Positions 35,885 through 44,459 of a DNA stretch of 64,000 nt are shown piece after piece. The notes under the pieces were generated by a model. The model had not been told where the DNA came from and ran no database searches. It worked only from the letters and a program-made list of their open reading frames with translations. Position 1 is the stretch's first letter, and each line of letters opens with the position of its first letter. The stretch lies in the NCBI RefSeq assembly GCF_012932365.1, contig NZ_JAAIIH010000009.1, forward strand, positions 1 through 64,000, written 5' to 3'. This stretch comes from Bifidobacterium moraviense. GTDB lineage: Bacteria; Actinomycetota; Actinomycetes; Actinomycetales; Bifidobacteriaceae. A program made the translations under genes and the position numbers.

Positions 35885-37219
35885 ATGAACAACACCACAC
35901 GCGCAGCCATCGCCACGGCCGCCATCGGAGCGCTGCTCATCCCTCTCGCGGGATGCGGCAACACGACAACAAGCTCGGGCAAGACCGAACTGACGGTATG
36001 GTCGTGGGACGCCAGCATCGATCGCGCCGCCAAAAACTTCATGAAGGCCAACCCCGACATCACGGTGAAGGTGAGCAACGTCGGCAGCACCGAGGAGACC
36101 TACACCGCGCTCAACAACGCGGCCCAGGCCGGCAATGGCCTGCCCGACGTCACCCTGATCGAATACCTCGCCATCCCGCAGTTCGTGCACTCGGACACGC
36201 TCATGGATCTGAGCAAGGTCTACGACACCGTCAAGTTCAAGGACACGTTCACTCCCGGCACATGGAACTCCGTGAACATCAACGGCGGCCTGTACGCGAT
36301 GCCTGCCGACTCGGGCCCCATGGCCTACTTCTACAACAAGGACGTGTTCGACAAGGCCGGTATCGGCCAACCACCGACCACCTGGGACGAGTTCTACGAA
36401 GACGCGAAGAAGATCCGCGCCACCGGCTCCTACATCACCTCCGACTCCGGCGACGCCGGCCTGTTCAACGCGATGATGTGGGCCATGGGCGGCCACGCCT
36501 ACAAACTCAACGACGACAAACTGACCATCAATATCACCAAGGACAAGGGCGCCCAGCGGTTCATGAACCTCTGGCAGAAGATGCGCGACGAAGACCTCAT
36601 CGACGTCCACACGAAGACCTGGACCGACGACTGGATGAAGTCACTGGGCGACGGCTCCATCGCCAGCCTCATCAGCGGCGCATGGATGGCCAACAACCTC
36701 CTGCAGGGCGTGCCCCAAGCCACCGGCAAATTCCGCGTAGCCCTCCTACCCACCATCGACGGAACGCCCATCAACGGCGAATACGGCGGCAGCGGACTGG
36801 CCATCACCAAGAAGATCCCCGACGGCAAACTCGACGCCGCCAAGAAGTTCGTCGAATACGTCACCACCAACGACGAAGGCATCGACGCCCGCGTATCCAA
36901 CGGCAGCTTCCCCGCCACCACCAAGACCCTCGACCAGAAGGACTTCCTCGCCAAGACCACGCTCAGGAACGCCGACGGCAGCGACAACGAGTTCTTCGGC
37001 GGACAGAAATACAACGAGGTCTTCTCCCAGGCCGCCAAGAACGTCACCGGCAAATGGGAGTTTCTGCCCTTCGAACCCTACGCCCGCTCCATCTACAACG
37101 ACAATATGGGATCGTTCTTCTCCGGCAAGACCGATTTCAGGACTGCTGCTGGCAAATGGCAGATAGCGCTAAGAAATTATGCCGCTGACCAAGGATTTGC
37201 ATCGTTTCAAGATGAATAG
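35885..37219 (+). CDS. Sugar ABC transporter solute-binding lipoprotein 2
   Basis: The 444-residue lipoprotein has a signal with lipobox LIPLAGC, Cys near residue 24, and a CUT1-type body (ELTVWSWDASI... ending KWQIALRNYAADQGF). It is divergent from the ROK repressor. No permease genes follow. Instead, base composition drops sharply from about 37150, in the last 20 codons, and the downstream neighbour is the convergent RiPP regulator. The transporter operon seems to have been cut at this point by insertion of the island, leaving an orphan binding protein that may use the other permeases. Confidence 0.9.
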   Translation: MNNTTRAAIATAAIGALLIPLAGCGNTTTSSGKTELTVWSWDASIDRAAKNFMKANPDITVKVSNVGSTEETYTALNNAAQAGNGLPDVTLIEYLAIPQFVHSDTLMDLSKVYDTVKFKDTFTPGTWNSVNINGGLYAMPADSGPMAYFYNKDVFDKAGIGQPPTTWDEFYEDAKKIRATGSYITSDSGDAGLFNAMMWAMGGHAYKLNDDKLTINITKDKGAQRFMNLWQKMRDEDLIDVHTKTWTDDWMKSLGDGSIASLISGAWMANNLLQGVPQATGKFRVALLPTIDGTPINGEYGGSGLAITKKIPDGKLDAAKKFVEYVTTNDEGIDARVSNGSFPATTKTLDQKDFLAKTTLRNADGSDNEFFGGQKYNEVFSQAAKNVTGKWEFLPFEPYARSIYNDNMGSFFSGKTDFRTAAGKWQIALRNYAADQGFASFQDE

Positions 37220-37375
37220 ATTACAAAGATGACTCCTGTAAGAAATTAGCTATGGTTCATATAGTATTATAAAGGAGTATATAAATTATACTCGTAATTA
37301 GATGGATACTTCATGTTAAGCACATTTCATAAATGTGTGAAATATTGACATGGGCCTATGTTTGAATTGAAGTCA
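37220..37375. other. AT-rich junction between convergent genes
   Basis: This gap is strongly AT-rich compared with the genes on both sides. It contains the near-palindromes TATAGTATTATAAAGG and CACATTTCATAAATGTGTG. It marks the left edge of the RiPP island. No gene was recognised. Confidence 0.6.
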
Positions 37376-38059
37376 CTATTTCAGTTGTGTAAAAACACCC
37401 GATTTAATCCAATTGATTGCAATTTGGGTGCGGTTTGAAAGATGAAGTTTCGATAGAATTCGACTAACATAGCGTTTGACTGATTTGGTTTCCAGAAATA
37501 GTTTTTTTGCTATGTCTTCATTACTGAGTCCTTGTGCGATTAAGGCACATATGTCACGCTCTCTAGTAGTAAGACTCTTGAATGATTCAATAAATATATT
37601 TTGTTGGTCTTGAAAAATGAATTTGCTTTGTTGATATTCTACTAGTTTCTTTGTTATTCGTGGAGTAAGAATTTTACCATTTTCAAAAACAGCTTTTATC
37701 GATTCCATTAATTGTGATTTACTTATGTCTTTCAGTAGGAATCCGCTGGCTCCAGCGTCGAGCCCGCCGAAGGCGTAGTCGTCTTCGTCGTAGGTGGTGA
37801 GGATGAGGGTTCTGATGGTGGGCCAGTGTCTGGCGATGTGTCGGGTTGCTTCGATGCCGTCCATGCCGGGCATGCGCACGTCCATGAGGATCACGTCGGG
37901 CAATGGCCGGTGATTGGCATCCAACTGGTTGAGTGTGTCGATGGCGGATTGCCCGTTTTCCGCTGAGGTGATGACGGTGATGTCGGTCACGTCGTCGAGC
38001 ATGAGCTGGAAACCGAGGCGTGCCAGTCTCTGGTCGTCTACGAGCATCACACGGATCAT
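37376..38059 (-). CDS. LuxR/NarL-family response regulator 1 (mosaic)
   Basis: The 227-residue regulator has a receiver domain with phosphoacceptor Asp in VILMDVRMPG (about residue 54) and a C-terminal LuxR helix-turn-helix (LTTRERDICALIAQGLSNEDIAKKLFLETKSVKRYVSRIL). The recognition-helix part is almost the same as in regulator 2 (ETTSVRRTVSRIL). The first about 105 codons are GC-rich, but from about 37740 to the end the gene is AT-rich, which indicates recombination inside the gene. ATGA overlap with the kinase gene shows coupling. It probably activates the lanthipeptide units through the shared palindrome. Confidence 0.9.
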   Translation of the reverse strand: MIRVMLVDDQRLARLGFQLMLDDVTDITVITSAENGQSAIDTLNQLDANHRPLPDVILMDVRMPGMDGIEATRHIARHWPTIRTLILTTYDEDDYAFGGLDAGASGFLLKDISKSQLMESIKAVFENGKILTPRITKKLVEYQQSKFIFQDQQNIFIESFKSLTTRERDICALIAQGLSNEDIAKKLFLETKSVKRYVSRILSKLHLSNRTQIAINWIKSGVFTQLK

Positions 38060-39324
38060 GGTTGAATCTTCCTTTCGGCCGGTTGCTTCCCGGTCATGTT
38101 CCCGGTTGGGGGAATGACCGCTTTGACCTGCCATTCGGTGCCATCGACCGGCCCATAGGCGAACGTGCCGCCGGCGTCTTGCACGCGCCGTGACAGTCCG
38201 GCCAATCCGGTGCCGTCATCGGGTGCGACGGCTTGCGCCGCACCGGTGGCTCCGTCGTTGCGGACGATGACGGTGACTCCGTTGGGCTGGTGGTTCCATG
38301 AGACGTTGAGATGCGTGACGTGTCTGCCGTGGCGGATGGCGTTGGTTATGGCCTCTCGGGTCACGTCGAAGCAGAGGTCCGCCTGGGGTTCGTCGTCGGC
38401 GCGGATGCCGGTTTCGGTGAATATGGTGATGATGCCGAGCGTGCGGGCATGTGCGAGGATCGGACGGATGTCATCCCATGAACGCATGCTCCGGGATCCC
38501 GGTTCAGCAGGGTCTTCGTCGGTCGTGTCGGTTTCAGTCAGTGCGCGCACGGCCTTGCGCGTGTCCGCCAGGCTTTCCCGTGCGATCTCGTTGATGCCTT
38601 TCAGGGCCTCGTCCACGCGCGGGTCGCCGGTCTTACCGCTCAATCCCTCGGATAAAGCGATGATCGCGGTCAACCCGTGACCCACGCTGTCGTGCAGCTG
38701 TCCGGCGATGCGCGAACGACGCACCGCGGCGTCACGCTGCTTGACGGCGGTCTGCGCGCGCCGGTGTTCCAGGCCGGCGGCGGCCGTGGCTCTCCTGGCT
38801 TGAACCATGCCGCGGTGCGCCAGGGCGATCGCGCCGGCGAGGGCGAGTAGGAGGATGCGGCCAGGCCATTCGCCGAGGAACTGGCTGGCGGGCCATGACA
38901 TGAACGTCGCCAAGGTCACGGCCAACGTCGTCGCGAGGGATCCGATGTACATGCGGCGTTCCCCGGCCGTGCGCATGAACGCGTAAAACGCCGCGACCAG
39001 CTGGACCAGCAGAATCGAGTCCGCATGCCAGAAGGACAGCATTAGGGTCAGGACGAGCTGCGACATCAATGTGACGGACGGGACCCGGTAACGGAACATC
39101 AAGACCGAGCATGACAGGCACAGGGCCAGCAACAGCAGCACGAATCCGCCGGTCTGCTTGGCGAGCGTGTACATCGGGTCCAATGGGGTGCCGATCATGC
39201 GCTCCCACATGAGCATCATGACCTCGACCGCGAGCACGCATAATGGCATGGCTGTGGCCGTGACCCTGCCGACGTTCACCGTTTGCCGTTCCATACGATC
39301 CACTGTGCCGTCTCGCCGGGTCAT
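38056..39324 (-). CDS. Sensor histidine kinase 1 (NarL/DesK type)
   Basis: The 422-residue membrane kinase has several helices in the first about 170 residues. The HisKA_3 box has the phosphorylated His in GQLHDSVGHGLTAIIALS, and the HATPase domain has the N box EAITNAIRHG and G box DDGTGLAGLS. It is the partner of response regulator 1. GC content is that of native bifidobacterial genes, unlike the lanthipeptide genes. The start at 39324 directly follows the upstream gene; a later ATG at 39294 is possible. The signal sensed may be the mature peptide or cell-envelope stress. Confidence 0.88.
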   Translation of the reverse strand: MTRRDGTVDRMERQTVNVGRVTATAMPLCVLAVEVMMLMWERMIGTPLDPMYTLAKQTGGFVLLLLALCLSCSVLMFRYRVPSVTLMSQLVLTLMLSFWHADSILLVQLVAAFYAFMRTAGERRMYIGSLATTLAVTLATFMSWPASQFLGEWPGRILLLALAGAIALAHRGMVQARRATAAAGLEHRRAQTAVKQRDAAVRRSRIAGQLHDSVGHGLTAIIALSEGLSGKTGDPRVDEALKGINEIARESLADTRKAVRALTETDTTDEDPAEPGSRSMRSWDDIRPILAHARTLGIITIFTETGIRADDEPQADLCFDVTREAITNAIRHGRHVTHLNVSWNHQPNGVTVIVRNDGATGAAQAVAPDDGTGLAGLSRRVQDAGGTFAYGPVDGTEWQVKAVIPPTGNMTGKQPAERKIQP

Positions 39325-39332
39325 CGGCGTGC

Positions 39333-39689
39333 TTACTGGGCGAGACAGTCCGCGCCGGGCATCAGGCAGCCGAGCATCGTGACCGAACCGGTGAACAACA
39401 AAGTGAATACGATGATGATGGCCAGCCATACGAACGGCGAGAGCAGCGCCCCGATCCATGCGGCGACGCGGCCGCCATGCTCCCATCCGTGCCCGTCGCG
39501 GCCGGTGATCCACGCGATCAGCACGCCGGGCAGGGACAGGAACAGTCCGAGCAGCAGGAATCCGACGATCGAATCGTTCGGCGCGGCTTGCAACGGTTGG
39601 GGCGGGTTCGGCCGGCCGGGCTCCGGGACGGGCGGTGACGCCGACAGGGGCTTGCCGGGTGACGGTTCGTGATGTGCGGGAATGTCCAT
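39333..39689 (-). CDS. Small membrane protein with proline-rich N terminus
   Basis: The 118-residue protein has a cytoplasmic, Pro-rich first 40 residues and two membrane helices (IVGFLLLGLFLSLPGVLIAWI and a C-terminal one). This resembles small actinobacterial proteins of the DUF4190 type, but I am not sure of the family. It lies between the lipoprotein and kinase genes in one operon and could be an accessory of signalling or immunity. Confidence 0.7.
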   Translation of the reverse strand: MDIPAHHEPSPGKPLSASPPVPEPGRPNPPQPLQAAPNDSIVGFLLLGLFLSLPGVLIAWITGRDGHGWEHGGRVAAWIGALLSPFVWLAIIIVFTLLFTGSVTMLGCLMPGADCLAQ

Positions 39690-39710
39690 GAGCGCCGATC
39701 CTTTTGAGTG

Positions 39711-40109
39711 TCATTGGAGCTTGTTGATGTTGATGGTGCCGTTGTCACCAGGCAATGCACTGATGGAGACCTTGACGATGCCGTCGTCGGCCGTGTAGTC
39801 GTATACGCCGGCCTGTTCCTCCTCGGTGGCGTTGCGGGTGAAGCCCGCGTCCTTGATCTTTCGCGCGTAGTCCTTCGCCTCGGCGATGGTCCATGACACG
39901 TCGATCAGATAGCCGTTGTCGGTCTCGTCCCTGATACGGGTCGTCACCCGATCGGGTTCGGGCACCCGGCCGGCATACTGGCCGTCCGGCCAGGAGCCTT
40001 GGACGGAGCCGCACGCCGCCAGCCCGAACAAGGCCGTCAGGATTAGCAGGAACGCGAGCAGCATGGACACCGGGGCTCGCCTCGGCATGGCCGTGTATCG
40101 GACAGGCAT
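39711..40109 (-). CDS. Lipoprotein, candidate immunity or sensing accessory
   Basis: The 132-residue protein has a signal sequence and lipobox LFGLAACGS (Cys about residue 33). The exported part is about 100 residues, acidic and without known motifs. A strong AAGGAGGATG ribosome binding site supports the start at 40109. Lipoproteins beside MacB-type ABC exporters in RiPP clusters often give self-protection, so immunity is a reasonable guess from position only. Confidence 0.75.
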   Translation of the reverse strand: MPVRYTAMPRRAPVSMLLAFLLILTALFGLAACGSVQGSWPDGQYAGRVPEPDRVTTRIRDETDNGYLIDVSWTIAEAKDYARKIKDAGFTRNATEEEQAGVYDYTADDGIVKVSISALPGDNGTININKLQ

Positions 40110-40141
40110 GATCTCATCCTCCTTTTCCGAATCCGGTGCCG

Positions 40142-41566
40142 TCAACGGCTTCTGATCGCGTCGGCCACGCTGCGGCGCAACGCGGGGCGGATCTGCATGT
40201 ACTGGATGAGGAACAACGCCAGCCAGCAGGCCGCTGCCGCGCCGATCACACCGGTCCACGGGATCTCGGCCACCGGAACACCGACGAGCGTGATGGAGCG
40301 TGTGGCGAGCACGAGCGAGCTGACGGCGACCGGGATGAGCGCGAGGACGACCGCGCCGGCGGCCAATTGCAGGCTCTGCCACAGGATCATGCGCGTCACC
40401 CGGCGCGGCGACATGCCGATGCTGCGCAGCAGCGCCTGGTCGGCGACCATGCCGCGGTTCGACAACGCGATGACGGCCAGGCTCGTGGCCAGGGACACGA
40501 TGCACAGCATCGCGATCATCAGCAGCGAGTCCGCGTAGTTCAGGCTCGTCGGATGGCCACCCAGGGCCAGTATCCGCCCGTAGGACCGCGCGCAGGTCAG
40601 CAGGGTCGCGGACAATCCCAGAGCCAGTGCGAGCGGGGCGATGGTGTTCATACTGGACACGGCCTTCGCCCTAGCGGCACGGGCCGCGAGCACGCCGGTC
40701 GCCGACCCGCACAGGCGGCACATGACGCGTCCCGCGTCCAACAGGATCGGGACCAGCACGCCGGCGAGGACATACATGCCGAACGACGCGATGATCCCGG
40801 CCCATAATGCGCCGTTGAACGTCTGGCCGGCCTCCTGTCCGAACGCGCGGGCGCGCGGCATGCCCATGCCGGAGAACGCCAATACCAGCGCCGCCGCCAT
40901 GACAACCAGTCCCAGCGCCCAGCGCACCCAATACCGCCATCCACGCCGTCCAATCGGCGCGTCCTTGCCGCGGATCGCCTCGATGGGACGGACCTTCGCC
41001 GCACGCATCGAGGGCACAAACGCGCCCAGCATGCACGTGACCACGCCCAACAGCAGCGAGCCGAGCCATGCCGCCACGGACGGCGCGAACGCGGGAGGGA
41101 CGAACGAGCCGAGCCCGCCGGCGAAGCTCTCCGCGGCCATCGCGTCGAACTCGGGAACCGCGAGCAGGCTGGCCGGCATCGCGATCAGTGAACCGAGCAG
41201 CGAGCCAATGAGGCTCGCCACGCCCACGAGCATCCACATGCCCGCACGCACCTGGCTCGGGCTGGCGCCCATGAGACGCCATTGCGCGAACGTGCCGCGG
41301 ATGCGGTCAACCGTGGCCGAACCGACCACCGTGAGCGAGAAGAACGCAAGCAACGCCACCACGACATAGATCGTGACCGACACCATGGCGAACTCGGCCG
41401 GATCCAAACCCGCCAGCCGGGCGGCCGACGCGAACGACGGCGACGAGGTCCACACGAACTGGTTCATGCACACGCCCACCAGCGTGGTCACCACCGCGAC
41501 CACCATGATCGTGGGCACCCAACCCGCGAGATTGTCGCGGAACACGCGAAGCACATACCTACCCAC
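40142..41566 (-). CDS. FtsX/MacB-like ABC permease
   Basis: The 474-residue membrane protein has about eight helices arranged as two similar halves, and FtsX-type segments (FAQWRLMGASPSQVRAGM and QALLRSIGMSPRRVTRMI). Both contain the conserved R-x-[LI]-G-[AM]-[ST] motif before a helix. It pairs with the ATPase upstream, whose stop overlaps its start. Such pairs do not pump ordinary substrates but work as mechanotransmission or peptide-resistance systems; in this cluster, immunity or sensing is likely. Confidence 0.85.
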   Translation of the reverse strand: MGRYVLRVFRDNLAGWVPTIMVVAVVTTLVGVCMNQFVWTSSPSFASAARLAGLDPAEFAMVSVTIYVVVALLAFFSLTVVGSATVDRIRGTFAQWRLMGASPSQVRAGMWMLVGVASLIGSLLGSLIAMPASLLAVPEFDAMAAESFAGGLGSFVPPAFAPSVAAWLGSLLLGVVTCMLGAFVPSMRAAKVRPIEAIRGKDAPIGRRGWRYWVRWALGLVVMAAALVLAFSGMGMPRARAFGQEAGQTFNGALWAGIIASFGMYVLAGVLVPILLDAGRVMCRLCGSATGVLAARAARAKAVSSMNTIAPLALALGLSATLLTCARSYGRILALGGHPTSLNYADSLLMIAMLCIVSLATSLAVIALSNRGMVADQALLRSIGMSPRRVTRMILWQSLQLAAGAVVLALIPVAVSSLVLATRSITLVGVPVAEIPWTGVIGAAAACWLALFLIQYMQIRPALRRSVADAIRSR

Positions 41567-42362
41567 GGCGAACCTCCTGACCGTGCTGCGACATGGGCGG
41601 CTCGAACGTGCGGCGCATGCCCTCGACGATCTGCCCGGCGGTCAGCCTGCCCGCGACGTGGGTGATCCCGCCGTCACGCAGGAAGACTACGCGGTCGGCC
41701 AGTGCGGCGGCATCCGTGTCATGCGTGACCATGACCACGCTGGAACCCGAATCCGCCAGCTCGCGCAGCACCTGCAGCACGAGCTCGCTGTTCGCGGTGT
41801 CGAGCGCGCCGGTGGGCTCGTCGGCGAACACCACCGCCGGACGCAAGAGCAGGGCCCGGCACAGGGCCACGCGCTGCTGCTCTCCACCGGACAGGGCGCT
41901 CACCACGGTCCTCGCCCTCTGGCGCAGGCCGAACCGGGACAGCAGCTGCGTGACATGCACGTAGTCGGCCTTGCGATGGGCGAGCGAGAGCGGCAGCGTC
42001 ACGTTCTCCTCGACCGTCAGATACGGCACGAGGTTGTACTGCTGGAACACGAAACCGATATGCCCGCGGATGAACCGCGAACGACGCTCCTCGTCCAACG
42101 CGTAGATGTCGGTGCCGCCGATGACGACCCGGCCCGAGTCGGGCCTGTCCAAACCGGACAACACGTACAACAGAGAGGTCTTGCCCGCTCCCGAAGGCCC
42201 GACGATCGCCGTCAACCCGGCACCGGGAATATCCAACGAGACATCATTGAGAATCACACTCGGACTGGAACCATCAGCGGAAGCCACACGCTTGACCAGC
42301 CCACGCGCCTGAATCGATAAATATGTATTTACCCCAATGAAGTCATTTGGTTGTTTTTTCAT
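41559..42362 (-). CDS. MacB/LolD-type ABC ATPase
   Basis: The 267-residue ATPase has Walker A GPSGAGKTS, Q-loop FVFQQYNL, signature LSGGEQQRVALCRAL, Walker B VVFADEPTGALD and H-loop VTHD. It is the partner of the permease at 40142. The first about 15 codons and the upstream region are AT-rich, and the remainder is GC-rich. The recombination edge therefore falls inside this gene at about 42315, mirroring the edge inside response regulator 1. It heads an operon (ATPase, permease, lipoprotein, membrane protein, kinase, regulator) preceded by the shared palindrome. Confidence 0.9.
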   Translation of the reverse strand: MKKQPNDFIGVNTYLSIQARGLVKRVASADGSSPSVILNDVSLDIPGAGLTAIVGPSGAGKTSLLYVLSGLDRPDSGRVVIGGTDIYALDEERRSRFIRGHIGFVFQQYNLVPYLTVEENVTLPLSLAHRKADYVHVTQLLSRFGLRQRARTVVSALSGGEQQRVALCRALLLRPAVVFADEPTGALDTANSELVLQVLRELADSGSSVVMVTHDTDAAALADRVVFLRDGGITHVAGRLTAGQIVEGMRRTFEPPMSQHGQEVRRG

Positions 42363-42399
42363 GGACGAGAATCCTTCCTACGAGAGTGCTACTGCCGAC

Positions 42400-42463
42400 A
42401 GTATCCATAAAGACGAGTCAATCGTCTATGCCGGAGAGACGATTGACATCAAAAGATGTCAAT
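42400..42463 (-). promoter_or_regulatory. Palindrome plus promoter of the exporter/regulator operon (site C)
   Basis: A perfect palindrome ATTGACATC-AAAA-GATGTCAAT lies at 42442-42463. The putative -10 GATACT (42400-42405, minus strand) is centred 50 bp downstream of the palindrome centre, the same spacing as at the other island promoters. The palindrome overlaps the end of the lanP gene by a few bases. Confidence 0.65.
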
Positions 42464-44261
42464 CTGTGTCGAAGAGAGAGTCGAGTAACCATATAGTTGA
42501 TAAACAGCCACCGGTCAAAGAATCATCAGAATTGTGATGTCCTTCATCTAAAAGTTGCAAAAACACCGAATTATGTGCGGACGGAACAATAGCCGAATAT
42601 GAATTCAGCCATTGTTCCGTATATAAGAGAGGCGCCTTTATATCATTCTTGCCGGCAGTAATCCAAATGTCAGGAGCTTGATTAGAAAAATCAGCTGGAA
42701 GACGCCGCAATTGCGCCAAAGGTGAAAACGAGTCATAGCAAGAAGATGATGATGGATATCCGAATTCATCCCAATCGCTAATTGTAAGTGGATTGTCGGG
42801 GTTTGTGAGAATCAATTCCGGTGTTAAAAAAGGGTGCGATAATTGAACAATTTTGAAATAATCCGGGCGGCGCAATGCGGCAGAAAGAACAACCAAAGCG
42901 CCGGCGCTTGAACCCACTGCTCCAATGCGTTTGGCGTCACATAAGTTATTTGCAATCAATCCTTTAGTGCAATCGAGAAAATCATTGATAGATATGAACT
43001 TATTGTTTTTTATCGCTTGCCTATGCCATTCCTCCCCATACTCGCCCCCACCTCGAATATGGCAGAAGGCAACAGTTATGCCGGACTGTATGACATATGA
43101 AATCAAACGGTCATAGGCTCCCTCAAGTGCGATTCCATAACATCCGTATGCCATCAATAGAATAGGAGACTGCTCGAGAATACTATCAAGTCTATAAAAA
43201 AGTGTAATGGGAATATTTGTTTGATCTCTACTCCGGATAATAATTTTGCGACAGTGAATATTAGGTGTGGACGATACAGCCTCTAAGAATCCTTTCCTAT
43301 TTCCTGTTACAATTTGCGTTTGATGGATTGGAGATGATATGCAGAAAACAGGGAATCTATCCTGAAATCCAAGAAAACTAATAACTCCACAAGGAGGAGC
43401 TTTCCATATCCCATTTTGTCCGAGAGATGGAATCCAGATGGCGGAGTCGCCCGATAGGCGTCCTATCACATAAACAATCCCATTACGCTTTTGCAATGGT
43501 TTAGGAATAAATCCATGGGGAGACTGAATCATTTGCCTATCATGTATATCGTTAAAAAAGTTAATAATTAGAAGTTGGTTATTGACGATAGCATATAGAA
43601 GAGTATTTGTAATCTCCATCGAATCAATGGGGAGTGATGCAGTAATTTCCCTAAAGCGTGTGTCTCTTTCGCCGAAATCATCGAAAAACAGCATACGAGA
43701 ATTGTCTCCGTGCGTCATTCTTATAACAATAACCGCATCATTACTGCAAACGAAAGATAATATATCATATTCACTATTTGTGCCGTATACTTCAATGATG
43801 CCACACTTGTTTGCCATCATTAGTTTATACGGGCGATTTGATTTGCTTTTATTAATCCAATAGATAGAATGGTATGTCGTTCTTATCTGAGGTACAACAT
43901 TGTTGCACCTCAGAAGAATATTGGCGGATTGCTTTTTCAATTCATATAATGAAATAGTGTAAAAATCAGTTTTTGGCATCTGCGTTAATAATGCCGCTAT
44001 TGTCTTCTCTGAATTAATGTAAAAACCAGATATTCTTCCAATCGGTTTTTGACATAAATGAATATATTGCGACGGATCATCCTTGAAATGAATTACTAGT
44101 TCATTATTAATTTGCATTAATTCGAGCGATTGATTACTGGAATAATGAAAATTATTTGTATCCTCTATTAAATGTTCACAAAGTTGTTGCGCCTTGCTGC
44201 GATACTTGTCAGAGAATTCTTCATACAATTTGATGGGTTGATTGAGTGTTGTACACTTCAT
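42459..44261 (-). CDS. Prolyl-oligopeptidase-type leader peptidase (LanP)
   Basis: The 600-residue S9 serine peptidase has an N-terminal propeller-like region and a C-terminal alpha/beta hydrolase domain with nucleophile Ser in GAVGSSAGALV, Asp near NDIKAPLLY and His in DEGHHNSD. The HIRGGGEYGEEWH segment is typical of the family. Class III lanthipeptide clusters often carry such a peptidase (FlaP/AplP type), which cuts the leader after a Pro or trims the modified precursor. It follows lanA, separated by a hairpin, and has GGAG five bases before ATG. AT-rich throughout. Confidence 0.88.
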   Translation of the reverse strand: MKCTTLNQPIKLYEEFSDKYRSKAQQLCEHLIEDTNNFHYSSNQSLELMQINNELVIHFKDDPSQYIHLCQKPIGRISGFYINSEKTIAALLTQMPKTDFYTISLYELKKQSANILLRCNNVVPQIRTTYHSIYWINKSKSNRPYKLMMANKCGIIEVYGTNSEYDILSFVCSNDAVIVIRMTHGDNSRMLFFDDFGERDTRFREITASLPIDSMEITNTLLYAIVNNQLLIINFFNDIHDRQMIQSPHGFIPKPLQKRNGIVYVIGRLSGDSAIWIPSLGQNGIWKAPPCGVISFLGFQDRFPVFCISSPIHQTQIVTGNRKGFLEAVSSTPNIHCRKIIIRSRDQTNIPITLFYRLDSILEQSPILLMAYGCYGIALEGAYDRLISYVIQSGITVAFCHIRGGGEYGEEWHRQAIKNNKFISINDFLDCTKGLIANNLCDAKRIGAVGSSAGALVVLSAALRRPDYFKIVQLSHPFLTPELILTNPDNPLTISDWDEFGYPSSSSCYDSFSPLAQLRRLPADFSNQAPDIWITAGKNDIKAPLLYTEQWLNSYSAIVPSAHNSVFLQLLDEGHHNSDDSLTGGCLSTIWLLDSLFDTD

Positions 44262-44277
44262 AGTTACTCCATTGCAA

Positions 44278-44318
44278 AAGTGTCTGGCATCAATTTTGCG
44301 AATTGGTGCCAGACACTT
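44278..44318 (-). terminator. Partial terminator between lanA and lanP
   Basis: An 18-bp inverted repeat with one mismatch (AAGTGTCTGGCATCAATT, loop TTGCG) begins 7 bp after the lanA stop and is followed on the minus strand by TTTTGC. A hairpin here is common in lantibiotic operons, giving much lanA RNA and less of the downstream gene. Confidence 0.75.
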
Positions 44319-44324
44319 GTCTTG

Positions 44325-44459
44325 TCAGCAGTTGCTGTAGGTCAAGGTACTCGGCAGGCCCGGGCAGGGGCCATTGAAGCTAAACGTGCTGATACGTGCT
44401 GCATCATCCGTTTCGCCGTCAGCAGTCAAGATTTGAAAATCAAGAACGTTGTTTCCCAT
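44325..44459 (-). CDS. Class III lanthipeptide precursor (LanA)
   Basis: The precursor is 44 residues. The leader MGNNVLDFQILTADG carries the LDxQ-like motif seen in class III leaders. The core region has two labionin-type patterns: S24-x2-S27-x4-C32 and S37-x2-T40-x3-C44, so all Cys can be used and the last residue is Cys. The ORF begins inside the last 20 bases of lanKC, with a strong AAAGGAGGTG site located in lanKC codons, and is too small for ordinary gene calling. It sits directly after the synthetase and before the peptidase, the expected order of a class III cluster. Confidence 0.85.
   Translation of the reverse strand: MGNNVLDFQILTADGETDDAARISTFSFNGPCPGLPSTLTYSNC

Noticed and set aside
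39324-39714. Longer histidine kinase starting at 39714
   Set aside because: That stretch is an out-of-frame reading of the 118-residue membrane protein gene.
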